Shown: piece by piece, positions 53,026 to 62,939 of the stretch
How the letters are laid out: each line of letters begins with the position of its first letter
How positions within the stretch are numbered: the stretch's first letter is position 1
NCBI RefSeq assembly: GCF_002240355.1
Contig: NZ_CP016353.1
Span: 124,001-188,000 of the forward strand
DNA length: 64,000 bases
Direction of reading: 5' to 3'
Origin: Prauserella marina
Lineage (GTDB): Bacteria > Actinomycetota > Actinomycetes > Mycobacteriales > Pseudonocardiaceae
Notes under the pieces: model-generated
The model's input: the letters and a program-made list of their open reading frames with translations, nothing else
Database searches by the model: none
What the model was told of the DNA's origin: nothing
Program-made: the position numbers and the translations under genes

Positions 53026-55839
53026 CTACCTGGTCGCCTTGCCGACGGTGAGGTCGCGCATCGGCACCGGGTAGTCGAGCCGGAACACGCTGATCGGCTC
53101 GAACAGCTTGTCCCCTGTCAGATAGGTGGGCACGGGAACCTGCTCGGCCGACTCGAACAGCTTGGCGTAGGTGCCGCCCGGCGCCGAAACGAAGGACACG
53201 CTGCCGAGCGCGCGCGACTGGGGACCGGCCGCGAAGCGGTAGCGCACCGGCTCCACGATCCCGTCGTGCAACCGGGCCGAGGTACGGCAGGACAGGGTGA
53301 ACGCGCTGACCCAGTCGAGCATGACCGGCTCGGAGACCGGCACGACGTCGGTGGTGGGAACCACCTTCGGCAACCGTGGGGTGCCCACCGCGATCCAGCC
53401 TCTTCCCTCCGTGTTGTCGGCGACGACCCTGACCCGCGTCGCGTCCTTCGGGTCGAAGCGGTAGTCCTGCCATTCGGGGTCGCTGTCGAGCCACACCCTG
53501 GATTCGCGGGTCACGGTGCCGTCGGGGCCCGCGAACTGCACGGTCGCCGAGACGGAGCCCTTGCCGGTCGCCGGCACCACCAACGGTGGTGAGCCGGGCG
53601 CTCCCGCGCCCTCCGGCAACGGGTACCAGCCGGTCGTCAGTGAGCCGACGACGCCGTCAGCGCCCCACACTGGAGCCTCGTCGCCGCCATAGGGTTCGAG
53701 CGGGCGCAGTTCGGCCGGGAAGCCCGCGTTGCGCGTGAAGCCGTCCAGCGTGGGCGGCGAGGTCTCGGTGAGCAGTCCGGCCCGGATGTCGGGTTCGAGC
53801 CGCAACCAGTCCTCGACACCGCAATTGCCGCCTCCGGACAGCGAGGCGAGGTTGGCCCTTCCCGTCGTGTAGGTGTCCCAGCGGGGCACCATCGCATGTG
53901 CCATCGTGGCGACCTCGACCAGTACAGTCGCCGCCGCGACGGCGGCGATCAGCCAGCCGGGTTGCCGCAGCCACCGCCACGCGCCGACGAGCCCGGCCAG
54001 CGCGAGCACGATCGCGCCGACCAGCACGATCGTCGCGGCGGAGATGTCGGAGACTCCCGGTACGACGAGGTTCCACTTGACGTTGAGTCCGGAGAGGAAC
54101 CACCAGCGGAGCGGAGCGTCGAGGCCGATCCACACGGTGAGCCCCAGCAGGACGAGCACGGCCGAGCGTTCCCAGTTCCGCCGCAGCGCGCCCCTGACAA
54201 TGGTATGTACCAGCACCGCGACGAGCAGCGTCCCGAAACCGGCGAGCGCGCCGAAGTGGTGCGTGTACTTGGTGGGCGTGAAGGCGAGCGCGCCGAAGAA
54301 GAGCGCGCTCGCGCCGACCAGCCTGATGGTTGGGCGCGCGGCGAGGCGGGGTGCCCTGCGCGCGAGCAGGAGCACGACGAGCATCGCCATCGCGAACCAC
54401 ATGAGCATGAGCGGCATCCGCCGGTTCAGACCACCTTGCAGTGCGTCAAAAAGATCCTCGTAGCGCTTGCCCTCGTCCAGCATGCCGAAGGAGGGGCCGA
54501 TCGCCGTGCGCACCTCGGTCGAGTGCAGCACGGTCGACAGGGTCTGGTCGTAGAACATGAACAGCAGCGCGGACAACGCGGCCGCGAGCACGGCGAACAC
54601 CGAAAGCACACCCCGGTCGCGCAGCAACCGGAAGATGCCGGGAAGGGCCACGAGGAACGGGATGACGGCGGCGACGCCGGTCGGCGTGATGGTCAGCGTC
54701 GCGCCCGCGACGACGAGCGCGATGCAGAGCGTGCCGAGCGAGCGAGTCGCCAGTGCCCTCTCCACGAGCGCGAACACGGCGAGCGAGCCGAGCACGATCC
54801 ACGGTTCGGGCCGAAGGCCGATGCCGAAAGCGAGGTACCACAGCAGGAAAACGACGGCCGCCGTCCAGCGCGCGGTGAGGGCGGGGGCCTTCGCGAACCT
54901 GCGCAGCAGCACCCTGTCGATCAGGAACCACGACGCGAGGCCGAGCACGAGCGAAGGCACCCGCATCCACCAGGTCGCCGCGCTGAGTTCGGCGAACGGC
55001 CGGTACAGCTCGTAGAACCAGCTGAACGGCGACTCCGGCGCGTTGAACCACCGGTAGTAGTTGCCGACGAAACCGGTGTCGCTCGCCGATTGGATCATCG
55101 TGATGATGTAGCCGTCGTCGACTGTGGACGCGCCGATGATCGTCCACGTCACGAGCGTGAGCACGACGACGGCGTCCGGGAGCGTCGGCCGCCACCAGCG
55201 TGGGGGCAGCAACCGCACGTGCCTGCGAAAGGGCGCTTCCCAGCGCCGAAGGGCGAACAGCATGGAAAGGAGCGCGCCGATCGCGAGCGCGCCGAATGCG
55301 ATCTTCAGCGCACTGGGGCTCGATTCGTACCTCGTGTCGGGCACGACGGTGGCGTGCAGGCCCGTCTGTCCGGAGAGATCGGTGAACAGTCCGCTCACCG
55401 AGGGCACCAGGTCCGCGCGGCCACGCTCTTCGCCGTTCACCGACACCGAGGTCGTCTCTTCGCCGGACCGGATCGTGACGGTGCAATCCCCGGAGAGCTC
55501 GAAGCTCGCCAGCCGCTTCTCGCCAACCGCAACGGTGAGCAGGCCATCGGCCACGCTCGCGCGCAGCGCCGGGGCGTCCTTGTCCGGCTCCGCTCCCGGC
55601 GGATCGGTGGACAACACGGTTCCGGTTCCACCGAGCGCTGCGGCATCCGCGCAGCCGAACTCGACATCGAGCCGTTCCGGCTCGTAAGGCAACAGCGGAA
55701 GCGCGGTGCTTTCCGTCGTGCCCGCCGACGGCCATTCGTATGTCGTGACGTCCTGATCGACAGGTGCCAGTACGAACAGCACGGCGCTCAGCGCGGCGAA
55801 CAGTCCAAGCCCTGCGATCGTCCAACGGCGAGAACCCAC
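53026..55839 (-). CDS. emb: Arabinosyltransferase, EmbA/B/C type
   Basis: 937 residues, somewhat shorter than mycobacterial Embs (about 1090). An N-terminal helix, an extracytoplasmic carbohydrate-binding module (about 30-175), then a multi-helix GT-C core and a C-terminal carbohydrate-binding domain (about 670-937). The first core loop holds the catalytic motif STVDDGYIITMIQSASDTGF with Asp241/Asp242, followed by NYYRWFNAPESPFSW. It adds arabinofuranose from decaprenylphosphoryl-arabinose to the arabinan. It is the only Emb here; which mycobacterial paralogue it equals is not decidable. GTG 55837-55839 is the start. It converges on ubiA. Confidence 0.95.
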   Translation of the reverse strand: MGSRRWTIAGLGLFAALSAVLFVLAPVDQDVTTYEWPSAGTTESTALPLLPYEPERLDVEFGCADAAALGGTGTVLSTDPPGAEPDKDAPALRASVADGLLTVAVGEKRLASFELSGDCTVTIRSGEETTSVSVNGEERGRADLVPSVSGLFTDLSGQTGLHATVVPDTRYESSPSALKIAFGALAIGALLSMLFALRRWEAPFRRHVRLLPPRWWRPTLPDAVVVLTLVTWTIIGASTVDDGYIITMIQSASDTGFVGNYYRWFNAPESPFSWFYELYRPFAELSAATWWMRVPSLVLGLASWFLIDRVLLRRFAKAPALTARWTAAVVFLLWYLAFGIGLRPEPWIVLGSLAVFALVERALATRSLGTLCIALVVAGATLTITPTGVAAVIPFLVALPGIFRLLRDRGVLSVFAVLAAALSALLFMFYDQTLSTVLHSTEVRTAIGPSFGMLDEGKRYEDLFDALQGGLNRRMPLMLMWFAMAMLVVLLLARRAPRLAARPTIRLVGASALFFGALAFTPTKYTHHFGALAGFGTLLVAVLVHTIVRGALRRNWERSAVLVLLGLTVWIGLDAPLRWWFLSGLNVKWNLVVPGVSDISAATIVLVGAIVLALAGLVGAWRWLRQPGWLIAAVAAATVLVEVATMAHAMVPRWDTYTTGRANLASLSGGGNCGVEDWLRLEPDIRAGLLTETSPPTLDGFTRNAGFPAELRPLEPYGGDEAPVWGADGVVGSLTTGWYPLPEGAGAPGSPPLVVPATGKGSVSATVQFAGPDGTVTRESRVWLDSDPEWQDYRFDPKDATRVRVVADNTEGRGWIAVGTPRLPKVVPTTDVVPVSEPVMLDWVSAFTLSCRTSARLHDGIVEPVRYRFAAGPQSRALGSVSFVSAPGGTYAKLFESAEQVPVPTYLTGDKLFEPISVFRLDYPVPMRDLTVGKATR

Positions 55840-56013
55840 CGTTGGACCTTAAAGAATACGGGTGAACCCTCATGCAACGGGCCGGTCGCACGCGGGTCGA
55901 GTTGGCAATCTCCGCCGGATGCTGAATTCTTTGTGAAGGCAAGGCAACCCGAGAGTTCCCTTTCGGCGTCATGAACTCAGGACCGGGCACTACCGAGTGA
56001 TAGTTGGCGAGAT

Positions 56014-57591
56014 GTGACGATCACGGATCAGGATTGTGTTAAGCGTGAGCAAACGACCTCTGACTCGAAGTTGGCTTCAATGCGTTCTCGCGCCCGAAGA
56101 GGGAGCTTGTCCCTTGTCACGGCCTCGGCGATTCTCGCCATCGCGCTTTTCCTGTTGGTGAAAGACAGTCTTACCGACGATGCCTACATCACGTTGGCAT
56201 ATGCGAAAAATCTGGCCGTGCACGGTGAATGGGGCCTTGTGCCCGGTTCCATGTCGAATTCGGCTACTTCGCCGCTGAATGTGTTGCTGCTCGGTGGTTT
56301 GACCGCGTTGACGAAACCGTTCGGTGGCGCGCATCCGGTGGTGGCGCTGGGGATACTCAACGTCGTCGCATCGGCTGGGCTCGGCTGGGGCTGGGCCCGG
56401 CTGGCGAGGGCGTACGCACTGCCCTTCGCCGTCGCCGCACTCGGCGTTCTGCTGGTGCTCGTCAATCCCTTCGTGCTCTCGGCGATCGGCCTTGAGGTGC
56501 TGCTCATCCCGGCGGTGCTCGTCCTGATGACCGCGTTCGCCGTCGAGGGAAAGCCGGTGCCGTTCGGCATCTTCGCCGCGCTCGCCATGCTCACCCGGCT
56601 CGATCTCATCGTGTTCGTCGTCGTGATCGCGCTGTGCGCACCGGCGATCCGCAAACGCCTCGTTCCTGCCGCCGCGACCGCCGTGCTCGTGGCGGCGCCG
56701 TGGTTCGTGTTCAGCTGGATCGCGTTCGGCTCAGCGGTACCGGACACGCTGGTGATCAAGCAATCGCAGGACGGCCTCTTCGGAAGGTGGAGCTTCTCGA
56801 CGGGGCCGATGATGTACTACTTCGGACAGCACGCCGCCGTCGTGTTCACCTTCGTTCCGGCCGTGCTCGGTGTCGTCGCGCTGATCGCGACGGTGGGGCT
56901 TCGGTTCGGTGTCCGCTGGCGGGACTTTCCACCTGTGGGCGCCATCGCGGGCATCGGAGCGGGCGGTGTCGCGTACTACTTCGTGTACTCGTTGCTCGGT
57001 GTCGGCCCCTACCACTGGTACTACGTGACCCCCACCGTCGCGCTCGCCACGTTCGCCGTGCTGGCGACGGGAATCTGGCTGGTCAAGGCAAGGGAACAGG
57101 CTCGAATGCGGGTCGCGGCCCCGCTGACCGCGCTTGGTGTGATCGGTGTTCTCGCACTCGGCGCGATCGTCGTCGACGGAAGGCAGGGCGTGCCGTGGAA
57201 ATCGCCGGTGATCTTCGGCAACTGGGCGAGTGCGCAGGACTACGCCAGGATGGGCCAGGAACTGGGGGCGCGGCTCGACGGTGCCACGGTCAGGTCGCCA
57301 GGTGAGATCGGCACGCTGGCCTACTACTGCGAATGCTCCATCCTCGACCAATTCTCCGACAGGGGCAGGGTCACCGAACTCGTCGACGAGCGCATCGCGG
57401 AGTCCTCCTCGCTCGGCGCGGCACTGCTGCGGTTCAACTATCTGTTCTTCGACCACGACCGCACGCCGAGGCAACTCGACTACCGGTTGACATACAAAGA
57501 AGGGCCCGGCAGCGGGCCGGACACCTGGCAGGTCTATTCGGCCGCCCGCGGTGTCGGTCATTTCACGCTCGTTCCGGACGAAGAACGGTGA
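56014..57591 (+). CDS. GT-C membrane glycosyltransferase (arabinosyltransferase-like)
   Basis: 525 residues with about nine membrane helices. The first extracytoplasmic loop contains DSLTDDAYITLAYAKNLAVH then MSNSATSPLNVLLLGG. This is the DD-x-Y/F acid pair of lipid-linked-sugar GT-C enzymes, in the same position as in AftB and in the two other GT-C proteins of this window. The soluble C-terminal part (about 390-525) contains paired Cys in YYCECSILDQF. The probable donor is a decaprenyl-phosphate sugar. GTG 56014 starts the gene, divergent from emb across 174 bp. Confidence 0.8.
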   Translation: MTITDQDCVKREQTTSDSKLASMRSRARRGSLSLVTASAILAIALFLLVKDSLTDDAYITLAYAKNLAVHGEWGLVPGSMSNSATSPLNVLLLGGLTALTKPFGGAHPVVALGILNVVASAGLGWGWARLARAYALPFAVAALGVLLVLVNPFVLSAIGLEVLLIPAVLVLMTAFAVEGKPVPFGIFAALAMLTRLDLIVFVVVIALCAPAIRKRLVPAAATAVLVAAPWFVFSWIAFGSAVPDTLVIKQSQDGLFGRWSFSTGPMMYYFGQHAAVVFTFVPAVLGVVALIATVGLRFGVRWRDFPPVGAIAGIGAGGVAYYFVYSLLGVGPYHWYYVTPTVALATFAVLATGIWLVKAREQARMRVAAPLTALGVIGVLALGAIVVDGRQGVPWKSPVIFGNWASAQDYARMGQELGARLDGATVRSPGEIGTLAYYCECSILDQFSDRGRVTELVDERIAESSSLGAALLRFNYLFFDHDRTPRQLDYRLTYKEGPGSGPDTWQVYSAARGVGHFTLVPDEER

Positions 57592-57824
57592 GTGGTGTCG
57601 CCGCGACACCCGTCGGTCTACTGTGGAATGTCGGGACTCGCCCGTTTTGTTGCCCAGGGTAATTAGCGGCCCGTTTTCGCCACGCGTGAGTGAAGGGAGT
57701 CGGGTGCCGACGGTGTCGTACCCTCGTTCGCCCTGCGCACAGGGTGGCCCCACTTCGCCCCCGTCCTGAAGGGGCGAGGGTTCGGTCGGTAGCTTACGGG
57801 CACATGCCGGACGGGCGGAGACAC

Positions 57825-59984
57825 ATGACGACGACAGCCGAGGCGGGCAAGCAAGAAATGCCGGAAAACGCTGAGGAACCGCAGCCCGAGCAGCGGCAAC
57901 GGCGGCGCGCCTCGTTCATGGCGAGGCGAGACGGCATTGCCTGGCTGATCGGTGCGCTCGCACTGGTGGCGGGCGGCGTTTTCGTCGGCATCAACCTCGC
58001 CTACAACCAGGGCAACCTGATGGCGCCGCTCGACGACGTCTACATCCACCTGCAATACGGCAAGCAACTCGGCAGCGGGCACCCATTCCAGTACAACACC
58101 GGCGATCCCATCAGCACCGGAGCCAGCAGCCTGCTGTACGCGTTCGTTCTGGGTTTCGCCTACCTGATCGGCTTCACCGGATCGGCCTTCCTGTGGTTCG
58201 CCGTCCTGTTCGGCATCGGCTGCTTCGCCATCGCCGCCGGCCTCGTCTACCATCTCGGCCGCACGCTGGTCAGCAAGTCGGTCGGAGTGTGGTCCGGCGT
58301 TCTCGTCGCCCTCAGCGGACCGCTGCTGTGGGGCGCGGCGAGCGGCATGGAGGTCGGCCTCACCGCGCTACTCGTCGTGGCGACGGTGCTGGCCTTCACG
58401 ACCGAACGGCCGACGGCGCGGTTCGTGCGTACCCCGGTGCTGGCGTTCCTGCTCGCTCTCGTCAGGCCGGAAGGACTTTTCTTCGCGCTCATGCTGAGCG
58501 GCGCGATGCTGTGGACCATAAGAGGAGCGCGCAAGGCGCAGGGCAAGCCGGTGCTCGCGAAACCGGGCACGTCGCTGCTGTGCCTGCTCCCGCTCGCCGC
58601 CGCCATCGCGCAGTACCTGTTCTACAAGCTCGCCACCGGTACCTTCACCGCCAACGGCGTGCAGTCGAAGTCGTTCCTCAACGACCGCCCGCTGTTCTAC
58701 TTCGGCGACTTCGTCGACAGGACCACGGCGAACGTACGCGGTGTCATCGGCTTCTTCAACGGCATGACAGGGCAGGACTACGCCTTCCCCGGCGCGGTCG
58801 TCTTCTTCGTGCTCGGTCTCGCCTACCTCATCGTCACGAGGCCGCAGTGGCGAGCGCTCGCCCTCGCGGTCGGGCTCGGCTTCGGCGCGGTCATCGTCTC
58901 CGCGTCGACGCTGTCGACGGCGCTGATCCACGAATTGCGCTACTTCCACCCGTTCATCCCGCTGTTCGTGCTGTTCATCGTGTGCGGCGTGTACGCGGTC
59001 TCGCGGCTGGCGCCGAAGGAACGGCTGCGCGCGACCGGCCTGCACGCACTGCTCGTCGTCGTGCTCATCTTCACCCTGGTCGCCGTGCCGACCTGGGGTA
59101 TCCGGTACGGGAGGGAAGCGGCGACCATCAGGGACACCGACGTTTCGGTCGGAGCGTGGATCAGCGGGAATCTGCCCCCTGACTCCGTCGTGGCTGTCAA
59201 GGACGTCGGTGCCATCGCCTACTTCGGCGACCGGAAGGTCGTCGACACGGTCGGGCTCGCCACCAACGGCCTCGCCGAACCGAGCAACAACGGAACGGGA
59301 TCGCTTTACGAGGCGCTGAGGCAGCTTCCGGAAGCCGACCGGCCCGATTACTTCGCCGTGTACGAACCCGTTCCGGGTGCGCCCATGCAGCCGCTGGTCG
59401 CCGCGGGCGTGCTCGCCGATCCGATCGCCGTCTTCCCCGTTCGCGCCCAGCTGGACCTCACCGGAAGGCGCATCGTGCCTTTCGACAGCATCCAGGTGTA
59501 CCCGGCGGACTGGCGGCTGGCAGGCAGCGGCGATCGCTCACCGGTCGGCGGAGACGTACGCGACTACCTCAACGTGGGTGACCTTCGCAGCGAGGAGAGC
59601 CACGACTATCTGCCGGAGATGTCGCAGCCGGGACTCCAGCCCGACAGCCTGCTGCGCAGGCAGGGCGACGTCATCGACAGTGGCCGCGCGATCGTGGGCG
59701 GCGAGCGCTTCACCGCGCGCAACCTCCGGCCCGGCACCCCGCTCACCATCGCTACCCGCGTACTTACGCCCGGTATGGAACGCAAGGTGCGGGTGGTCGT
59801 CGACGGTAAGGACGTCGGTACCTGGGACTTCGGCCCCAGGCGGGACCAGTGGACCGAGGAGACGTTCACGGTGCCAGGCGAGGCCATCACCTCACCGGAC
59901 GTGACGGTGGAACTCAAGCCCGAACGCCCGCTCCTCAGCCCCTACCCCGAGTACACCTCCTTCGGCTACTGGTTCATCCAATAA
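57825..59984 (+). CDS. GT-C membrane glycosyltransferase with C-terminal beta-sandwich domain
   Basis: 719 residues. The N-terminus is hydrophilic, with Glu/Gln/Arg-rich segment (1-30). A GT-C core follows, whose first loop reads APLDDVYIHLQYGKQLGSGH then NTGDPISTGASSLLY, again with the DD acid pair. After about ten helices comes an extracytoplasmic region, and residues about 600-719 look like a carbohydrate-binding beta-sandwich (RVLTPGMERKVRVVVDGKDV, SYPEY-like end). ATG 57825 has GGAG upstream; ATG 57804 is an alternative. Position between emb and dprE supports a role in cell-wall polysaccharide assembly, but the sugar is not known. Confidence 0.8.
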   Translation: MTTTAEAGKQEMPENAEEPQPEQRQRRRASFMARRDGIAWLIGALALVAGGVFVGINLAYNQGNLMAPLDDVYIHLQYGKQLGSGHPFQYNTGDPISTGASSLLYAFVLGFAYLIGFTGSAFLWFAVLFGIGCFAIAAGLVYHLGRTLVSKSVGVWSGVLVALSGPLLWGAASGMEVGLTALLVVATVLAFTTERPTARFVRTPVLAFLLALVRPEGLFFALMLSGAMLWTIRGARKAQGKPVLAKPGTSLLCLLPLAAAIAQYLFYKLATGTFTANGVQSKSFLNDRPLFYFGDFVDRTTANVRGVIGFFNGMTGQDYAFPGAVVFFVLGLAYLIVTRPQWRALALAVGLGFGAVIVSASTLSTALIHELRYFHPFIPLFVLFIVCGVYAVSRLAPKERLRATGLHALLVVVLIFTLVAVPTWGIRYGREAATIRDTDVSVGAWISGNLPPDSVVAVKDVGAIAYFGDRKVVDTVGLATNGLAEPSNNGTGSLYEALRQLPEADRPDYFAVYEPVPGAPMQPLVAAGVLADPIAVFPVRAQLDLTGRRIVPFDSIQVYPADWRLAGSGDRSPVGGDVRDYLNVGDLRSEESHDYLPEMSQPGLQPDSLLRRQGDVIDSGRAIVGGERFTARNLRPGTPLTIATRVLTPGMERKVRVVVDGKDVGTWDFGPRRDQWTEETFTVPGEAITSPDVTVELKPERPLLSPYPEYTSFGYWFIQ

Positions 59985-60020
59985 TCGATGGAAGTTGCGT
60001 AGTGGCTCGGGTGGCGGAAC

Positions 60021-60105
60021 CTGAGGCGGCTCCTCGCTGCGGGATCGTCTCCTCATGTATGCCCATACACCACGTCGGCGCTGTCCTCGCGAGGAACCGC
60101 CTCAG
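60021..60105. repeat. Structured intergenic repeat with nested palindromes
   Basis: CTGAGGCGGCTCCTCGC (60021-60037) is complementary to GCGAGGAACCGCCTCAG (60089-60105) at 16 of 17 positions. Inside the 51-nt loop is a second palindrome GTATGCCCATAC near 60057-60068. It fills most of the 171 bp between the GT-C and dprE2 stop codons. It has no T tract, no ORF and the compact look of an intergenic repeat (REP or MITE type). It may also serve as a bidirectional terminator. Confidence 0.7.
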
Positions 60106-60155
60106 AACCCGCTTCGGTGCGAGTTGGCGGCCCACATCAAGCGGCTACGCCGCAC

Positions 60156-60911
60156 CTAGATGGGCAGCTTGCGGAAGATCGGCCGGGGAACGTGCCGCAG
60201 CGCGGACATCACCGGACGGAACGCCGAAGGCGCCCACACCAGTTCCTTGCCACCACGCACCGCGTTGACCGCGACGTCCGCGACCTGCTCCGCGGTCTGT
60301 TCGAGCGGGGCCTTGCCCATGCCCTCGGTCATCTTCGTGCGCACCTGGCCCGGCCTGACGACGGTGACCTTGACCCCGAACGGGGAAAGCGCCTCGCCGA
60401 GACCGAGGTAGAACCCGTCGAATCCGGCCTTGGTCGAGCCGTAGAGGAAGTTGGACCGCCTGACCCGCTCACCGGCCACAGAGGACAGTGCGACGACCGC
60501 ACCGTGGCCCTGCGCCTTGAGCTTGTCGGCGAGCGCGACGCCGACCGAGACGGCGGCGGTGTAGTTCACGGTGGCGAGTTCGACCGCCTTGGCGTGGTCC
60601 TGCCACACCTCCTCCGCGTCGCCGAGCAGGCCGAAGGCGACGACAGTGACGTCGATGTCGCCACCGGCGAACGCTTTGTCGATCACGGCGGGATGCGACG
60701 CGGTGTCCTTCGCGTCGAAGTCCACTGTGGAGACATCGGCGCCCTTGTCCCGCAGCCGTTTCGCTGCCGCGTCGAGCCGGGGAGACTGCCGTGCGGCGAG
60801 CACGATCCTCACCGGTTGCTGGGCTAGGTACTTCTCGGCGATCGCGAGCGCGATGTCCGAGGTACCGCCGAGCAGAAGCAGCGACTGGGGGTTGCCCACC
60901 GCGTCGATCAC
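60156..60911 (-). CDS. dprE2: Decaprenylphosphoryl-2-keto-arabinose reductase
   Basis: 251 residues, short-chain dehydrogenase. The Rossmann motif is [18 protein letters not shown] (12-29), and the catalytic set is Ser143 (ALSSVAG), Tyr157 and Lys161 (YGSTKAG). With NADH it reduces decaprenylphosphoryl-2-keto-beta-erythro-pentofuranose, the product of DprE1, to decaprenylphosphoryl-arabinose. GTG 60909-60911 overlaps the dprE1 stop (GTGA), so the two subunits are translationally coupled. Confidence 0.96.
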   Translation of the reverse strand: MIDAVGNPQSLLLLGGTSDIALAIAEKYLAQQPVRIVLAARQSPRLDAAAKRLRDKGADVSTVDFDAKDTASHPAVIDKAFAGGDIDVTVVAFGLLGDAEEVWQDHAKAVELATVNYTAAVSVGVALADKLKAQGHGAVVALSSVAGERVRRSNFLYGSTKAGFDGFYLGLGEALSPFGVKVTVVRPGQVRTKMTEGMGKAPLEQTAEQVADVAVNAVRGGKELVWAPSAFRPVMSALRHVPRPIFRKLPI

Positions 60912-62308
60912 AGTTCCAGCCTCCTGGCCATGTCGGAGATGAAAACGCCGTCCGGGTCGACCGAATGACGAATCTTGCGCCACTCGTCGAGCCGGGGATA
61001 CATGCGGTGGAAGGTTTCCGCCGCGGTCCGCGAATCCTTTGCCGTGTAGAGCCTTCCGCCCGCGGCGAGCACGTCGTCGTCCAGTTCGGAGCAGAACCGG
61101 CCCAGACCGTCCTTGCTCTGGAAATCGACGCTGAGCATCCAGCCGGGAGTCGGCCACGACAGGGGGGCGGGGTTGGCCTCGCCCATGCGCTTGAGCACGT
61201 TGAGGAAGGAATAGTGCCCCGAGTGCGCGATCTTGTGGCAGATCCGCTTGAGGTCGTCCTCCCTGCCGAACGGAACGGAGAACTGGTATTGCAGGAAGCC
61301 CTTCGAGCCGTACGCCCTGTTCCATTCGCTGAGCATGTCGAGCGGGTGGTAGAACTGCGTCAGGTTCTGAATCTTTCCCCTGGCACCGTTCTTCGGCACC
61401 GTGTGCTGCCAGACGTTGTTGATCAGCCCGAAGATCAGCTTGTTGCCGAGCCCGTTCGGGAACACGTCCGGAATGGTCATGAGCTGCGGTGCGTCGAACT
61501 TGAGCGGATCCGAGCGCAGCTTGTCGGGAAGCTGGTCGACGGTCGCCAGCGAGCCACGGGAGAAGGTCGCCCTCCCGTGCTTCGGACCTCGGGCGATTAG
61601 GTCGGGCACCGCCATCGAGTAGTCGTAGTTGAGGTCCGAACCGTCGGTGAACAGCGCCAGCGTCTCGTCGAGGTTTTCGGTGCGGTCGGCGTCGACGTAG
61701 AAGTACGCGGTCTCGGTCTTCTTCATCCGCACGGTGGCCCGCAGGATGATGCCGGTGAGGCCGATACCGGCGACCGTGGCCCAGAACAGCTCCGCCTCGG
61801 GGCCATCGGGGGTCAGCGTCCTGACCTGCCCGTCCGCCGTCAGCAGGTCCATCGAGGCGATGTGGTTGCCGAAGCTGCCCGCGCTGTGATGGTTCTTGCC
61901 GTGGATGTCGTTGGCGATGGCGCCGCCGATGGTGACCTGGCGGGTGCCGGGCAGAACGGGAGCCCACAGTCCGTAGGGAAGGGCGGCGCGCATCAGCGCG
62001 TCGAGGCTCACTCCCGCGTCGACCACGACCTGACCGCTGTCAGGATCGATCGAGTGAATGCGATCGAGCGCGGTCATGTCGATCACGACGCCGCCCGCGT
62101 TCTGTGCGGGGTCGCCGTAGGAGCGGCCGAGGCCGCGGGCGATCACTCCGCGTTCGCCCGCCTCTGTGACCGCGCGGGCGATCACCTCGACGTCGGAGGT
62201 GCTCAGAACATTCGCAATTGTCGGGGCCGTGCGGCCCCAGCCGGAGAGTGTCCGGCGTTGCAGGTCTGGTTCCGGAGTCGCAGCGCTCACCCGAACCAGG
62301 GTAACCAT
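60908..62308 (-). CDS. dprE1: Decaprenylphosphoryl-beta-D-ribose 2-oxidase
   Basis: 466 residues, FAD enzyme of the VAO/GlcD type. FAD-binding blocks are [24 protein letters not shown] near 55-78 and [21 protein letters not shown] near 127-147. The substrate-site Lys of YTAKDSR is Lys424 (M. tuberculosis Lys418). The residue equivalent to the benzothiazinone target Cys387 is Ser393 (PGWMLSVDF). It oxidises the 2-OH of decaprenylphosphoryl-ribose. ATG 62306-62308 lies 6 bp after a CATAAT -10 box, so the mRNA is probably leaderless; GTG 62288-62290 is an alternative. It is divergent from gtrA. Confidence 0.97.
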   Translation of the reverse strand: MVTLVRVSAATPEPDLQRRTLSGWGRTAPTIANVLSTSDVEVIARAVTEAGERGVIARGLGRSYGDPAQNAGGVVIDMTALDRIHSIDPDSGQVVVDAGVSLDALMRAALPYGLWAPVLPGTRQVTIGGAIANDIHGKNHHSAGSFGNHIASMDLLTADGQVRTLTPDGPEAELFWATVAGIGLTGIILRATVRMKKTETAYFYVDADRTENLDETLALFTDGSDLNYDYSMAVPDLIARGPKHGRATFSRGSLATVDQLPDKLRSDPLKFDAPQLMTIPDVFPNGLGNKLIFGLINNVWQHTVPKNGARGKIQNLTQFYHPLDMLSEWNRAYGSKGFLQYQFSVPFGREDDLKRICHKIAHSGHYSFLNVLKRMGEANPAPLSWPTPGWMLSVDFQSKDGLGRFCSELDDDVLAAGGRLYTAKDSRTAAETFHRMYPRLDEWRKIRHSVDPDGVFISDMARRLEL

Positions 62309-62319
62309 GTCGAATTATG
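62309..62319 (-). promoter_or_regulatory. Leaderless promoter of dprE1
   Basis: On the minus strand CATAAT (62314-62319) precedes the dprE1 ATG with only TCGAC between them. This places the expected transcription start at the start codon. No convincing -35 box is seen. Confidence 0.5.
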
Positions 62320-62397
62320 GCCCGACGGTGACCGGCCGCTCACATTTCCTACACTCGGAACCTGTCAACGAAAATTCCCGGCCGACGAGGTAGTGAC

Positions 62398-62856
62398 GTG
62401 GTGGCGACGAACTCGCAGGCAAGCGAGGCGGCACAACCTGCCTCACCCGGTCTGAAGGCACAACTTGTTCGGTTCGTCCTGATCGGCGGATTTTGCGCGC
62501 TCATCGACTTCGGCATTTACAGCCTGTTGCTCACCGTGGGGCTTGGCGAAGGCGCGTGGGTGCACGTCGCGAAAGCGATCAGTTTCATCGCTGGCACGAC
62601 GACCGCGTATTTCCTTAACCGGCGTTTTACGTTCAAGGCGGCCCAATCGGGCGGCGCGGCGCAGCTGGGCGGATTCGTCCTGCTCTACACGGTGACGTTT
62701 TTCGTCAATGTGGGTACCAATGCGCTGGTACTGCATCTCATGGACGACGACACGCGGTTGACCAAGGGCATCGCGTGGGTGATCGCGCAGGGGATGGCCA
62801 CCACGATCAATTTCGTCATGCTGAAGTGGGTCGTGTTTCGCGAACCACGCGGTTGA
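62398..62856 (+). CDS. GtrA-family membrane protein (Rv3789-like)
   Basis: 152 residues with four predicted membrane helices. FVLIGGFCALIDFGIYSLL, AKAISFIAGTTTAYFLNRRFTF (the NRxFTF GtrA signature) and the closing TTINFVMLKWVVF identify GtrA. In mycobacteria the homologous Rv3789 sits next to dprE1/dprE2 and supports arabinan assembly, possibly by presenting the polyprenyl donor or recruiting AftA. GTG 62398, with GAGG upstream, is the start; GTG 62401 directly follows. It is divergent from dprE1 across 89 bp and 83 bp before glfT2. Confidence 0.92.
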   Translation: MVATNSQASEAAQPASPGLKAQLVRFVLIGGFCALIDFGIYSLLLTVGLGEGAWVHVAKAISFIAGTTTAYFLNRRFTFKAAQSGGAAQLGGFVLLYTVTFFVNVGTNALVLHLMDDDTRLTKGIAWVIAQGMATTINFVMLKWVVFREPRG

Positions 62857-62939
62857 TGGCCGGTTCGAAGGCAGCGCCGGTGGCCTGTACCTTACGTGTG
62901 CAGCCCCCGCGCGAATTTCCCTTGGAGGACTGAGGTCGC

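Noticed and set aside
57731-57785. Terminator TCGCCCC/GGGGCGA before the 57825 gene
   Set aside because: The stem is only 7 bp and lacks a T tract, in a GC-rich region where such repeats arise by chance.
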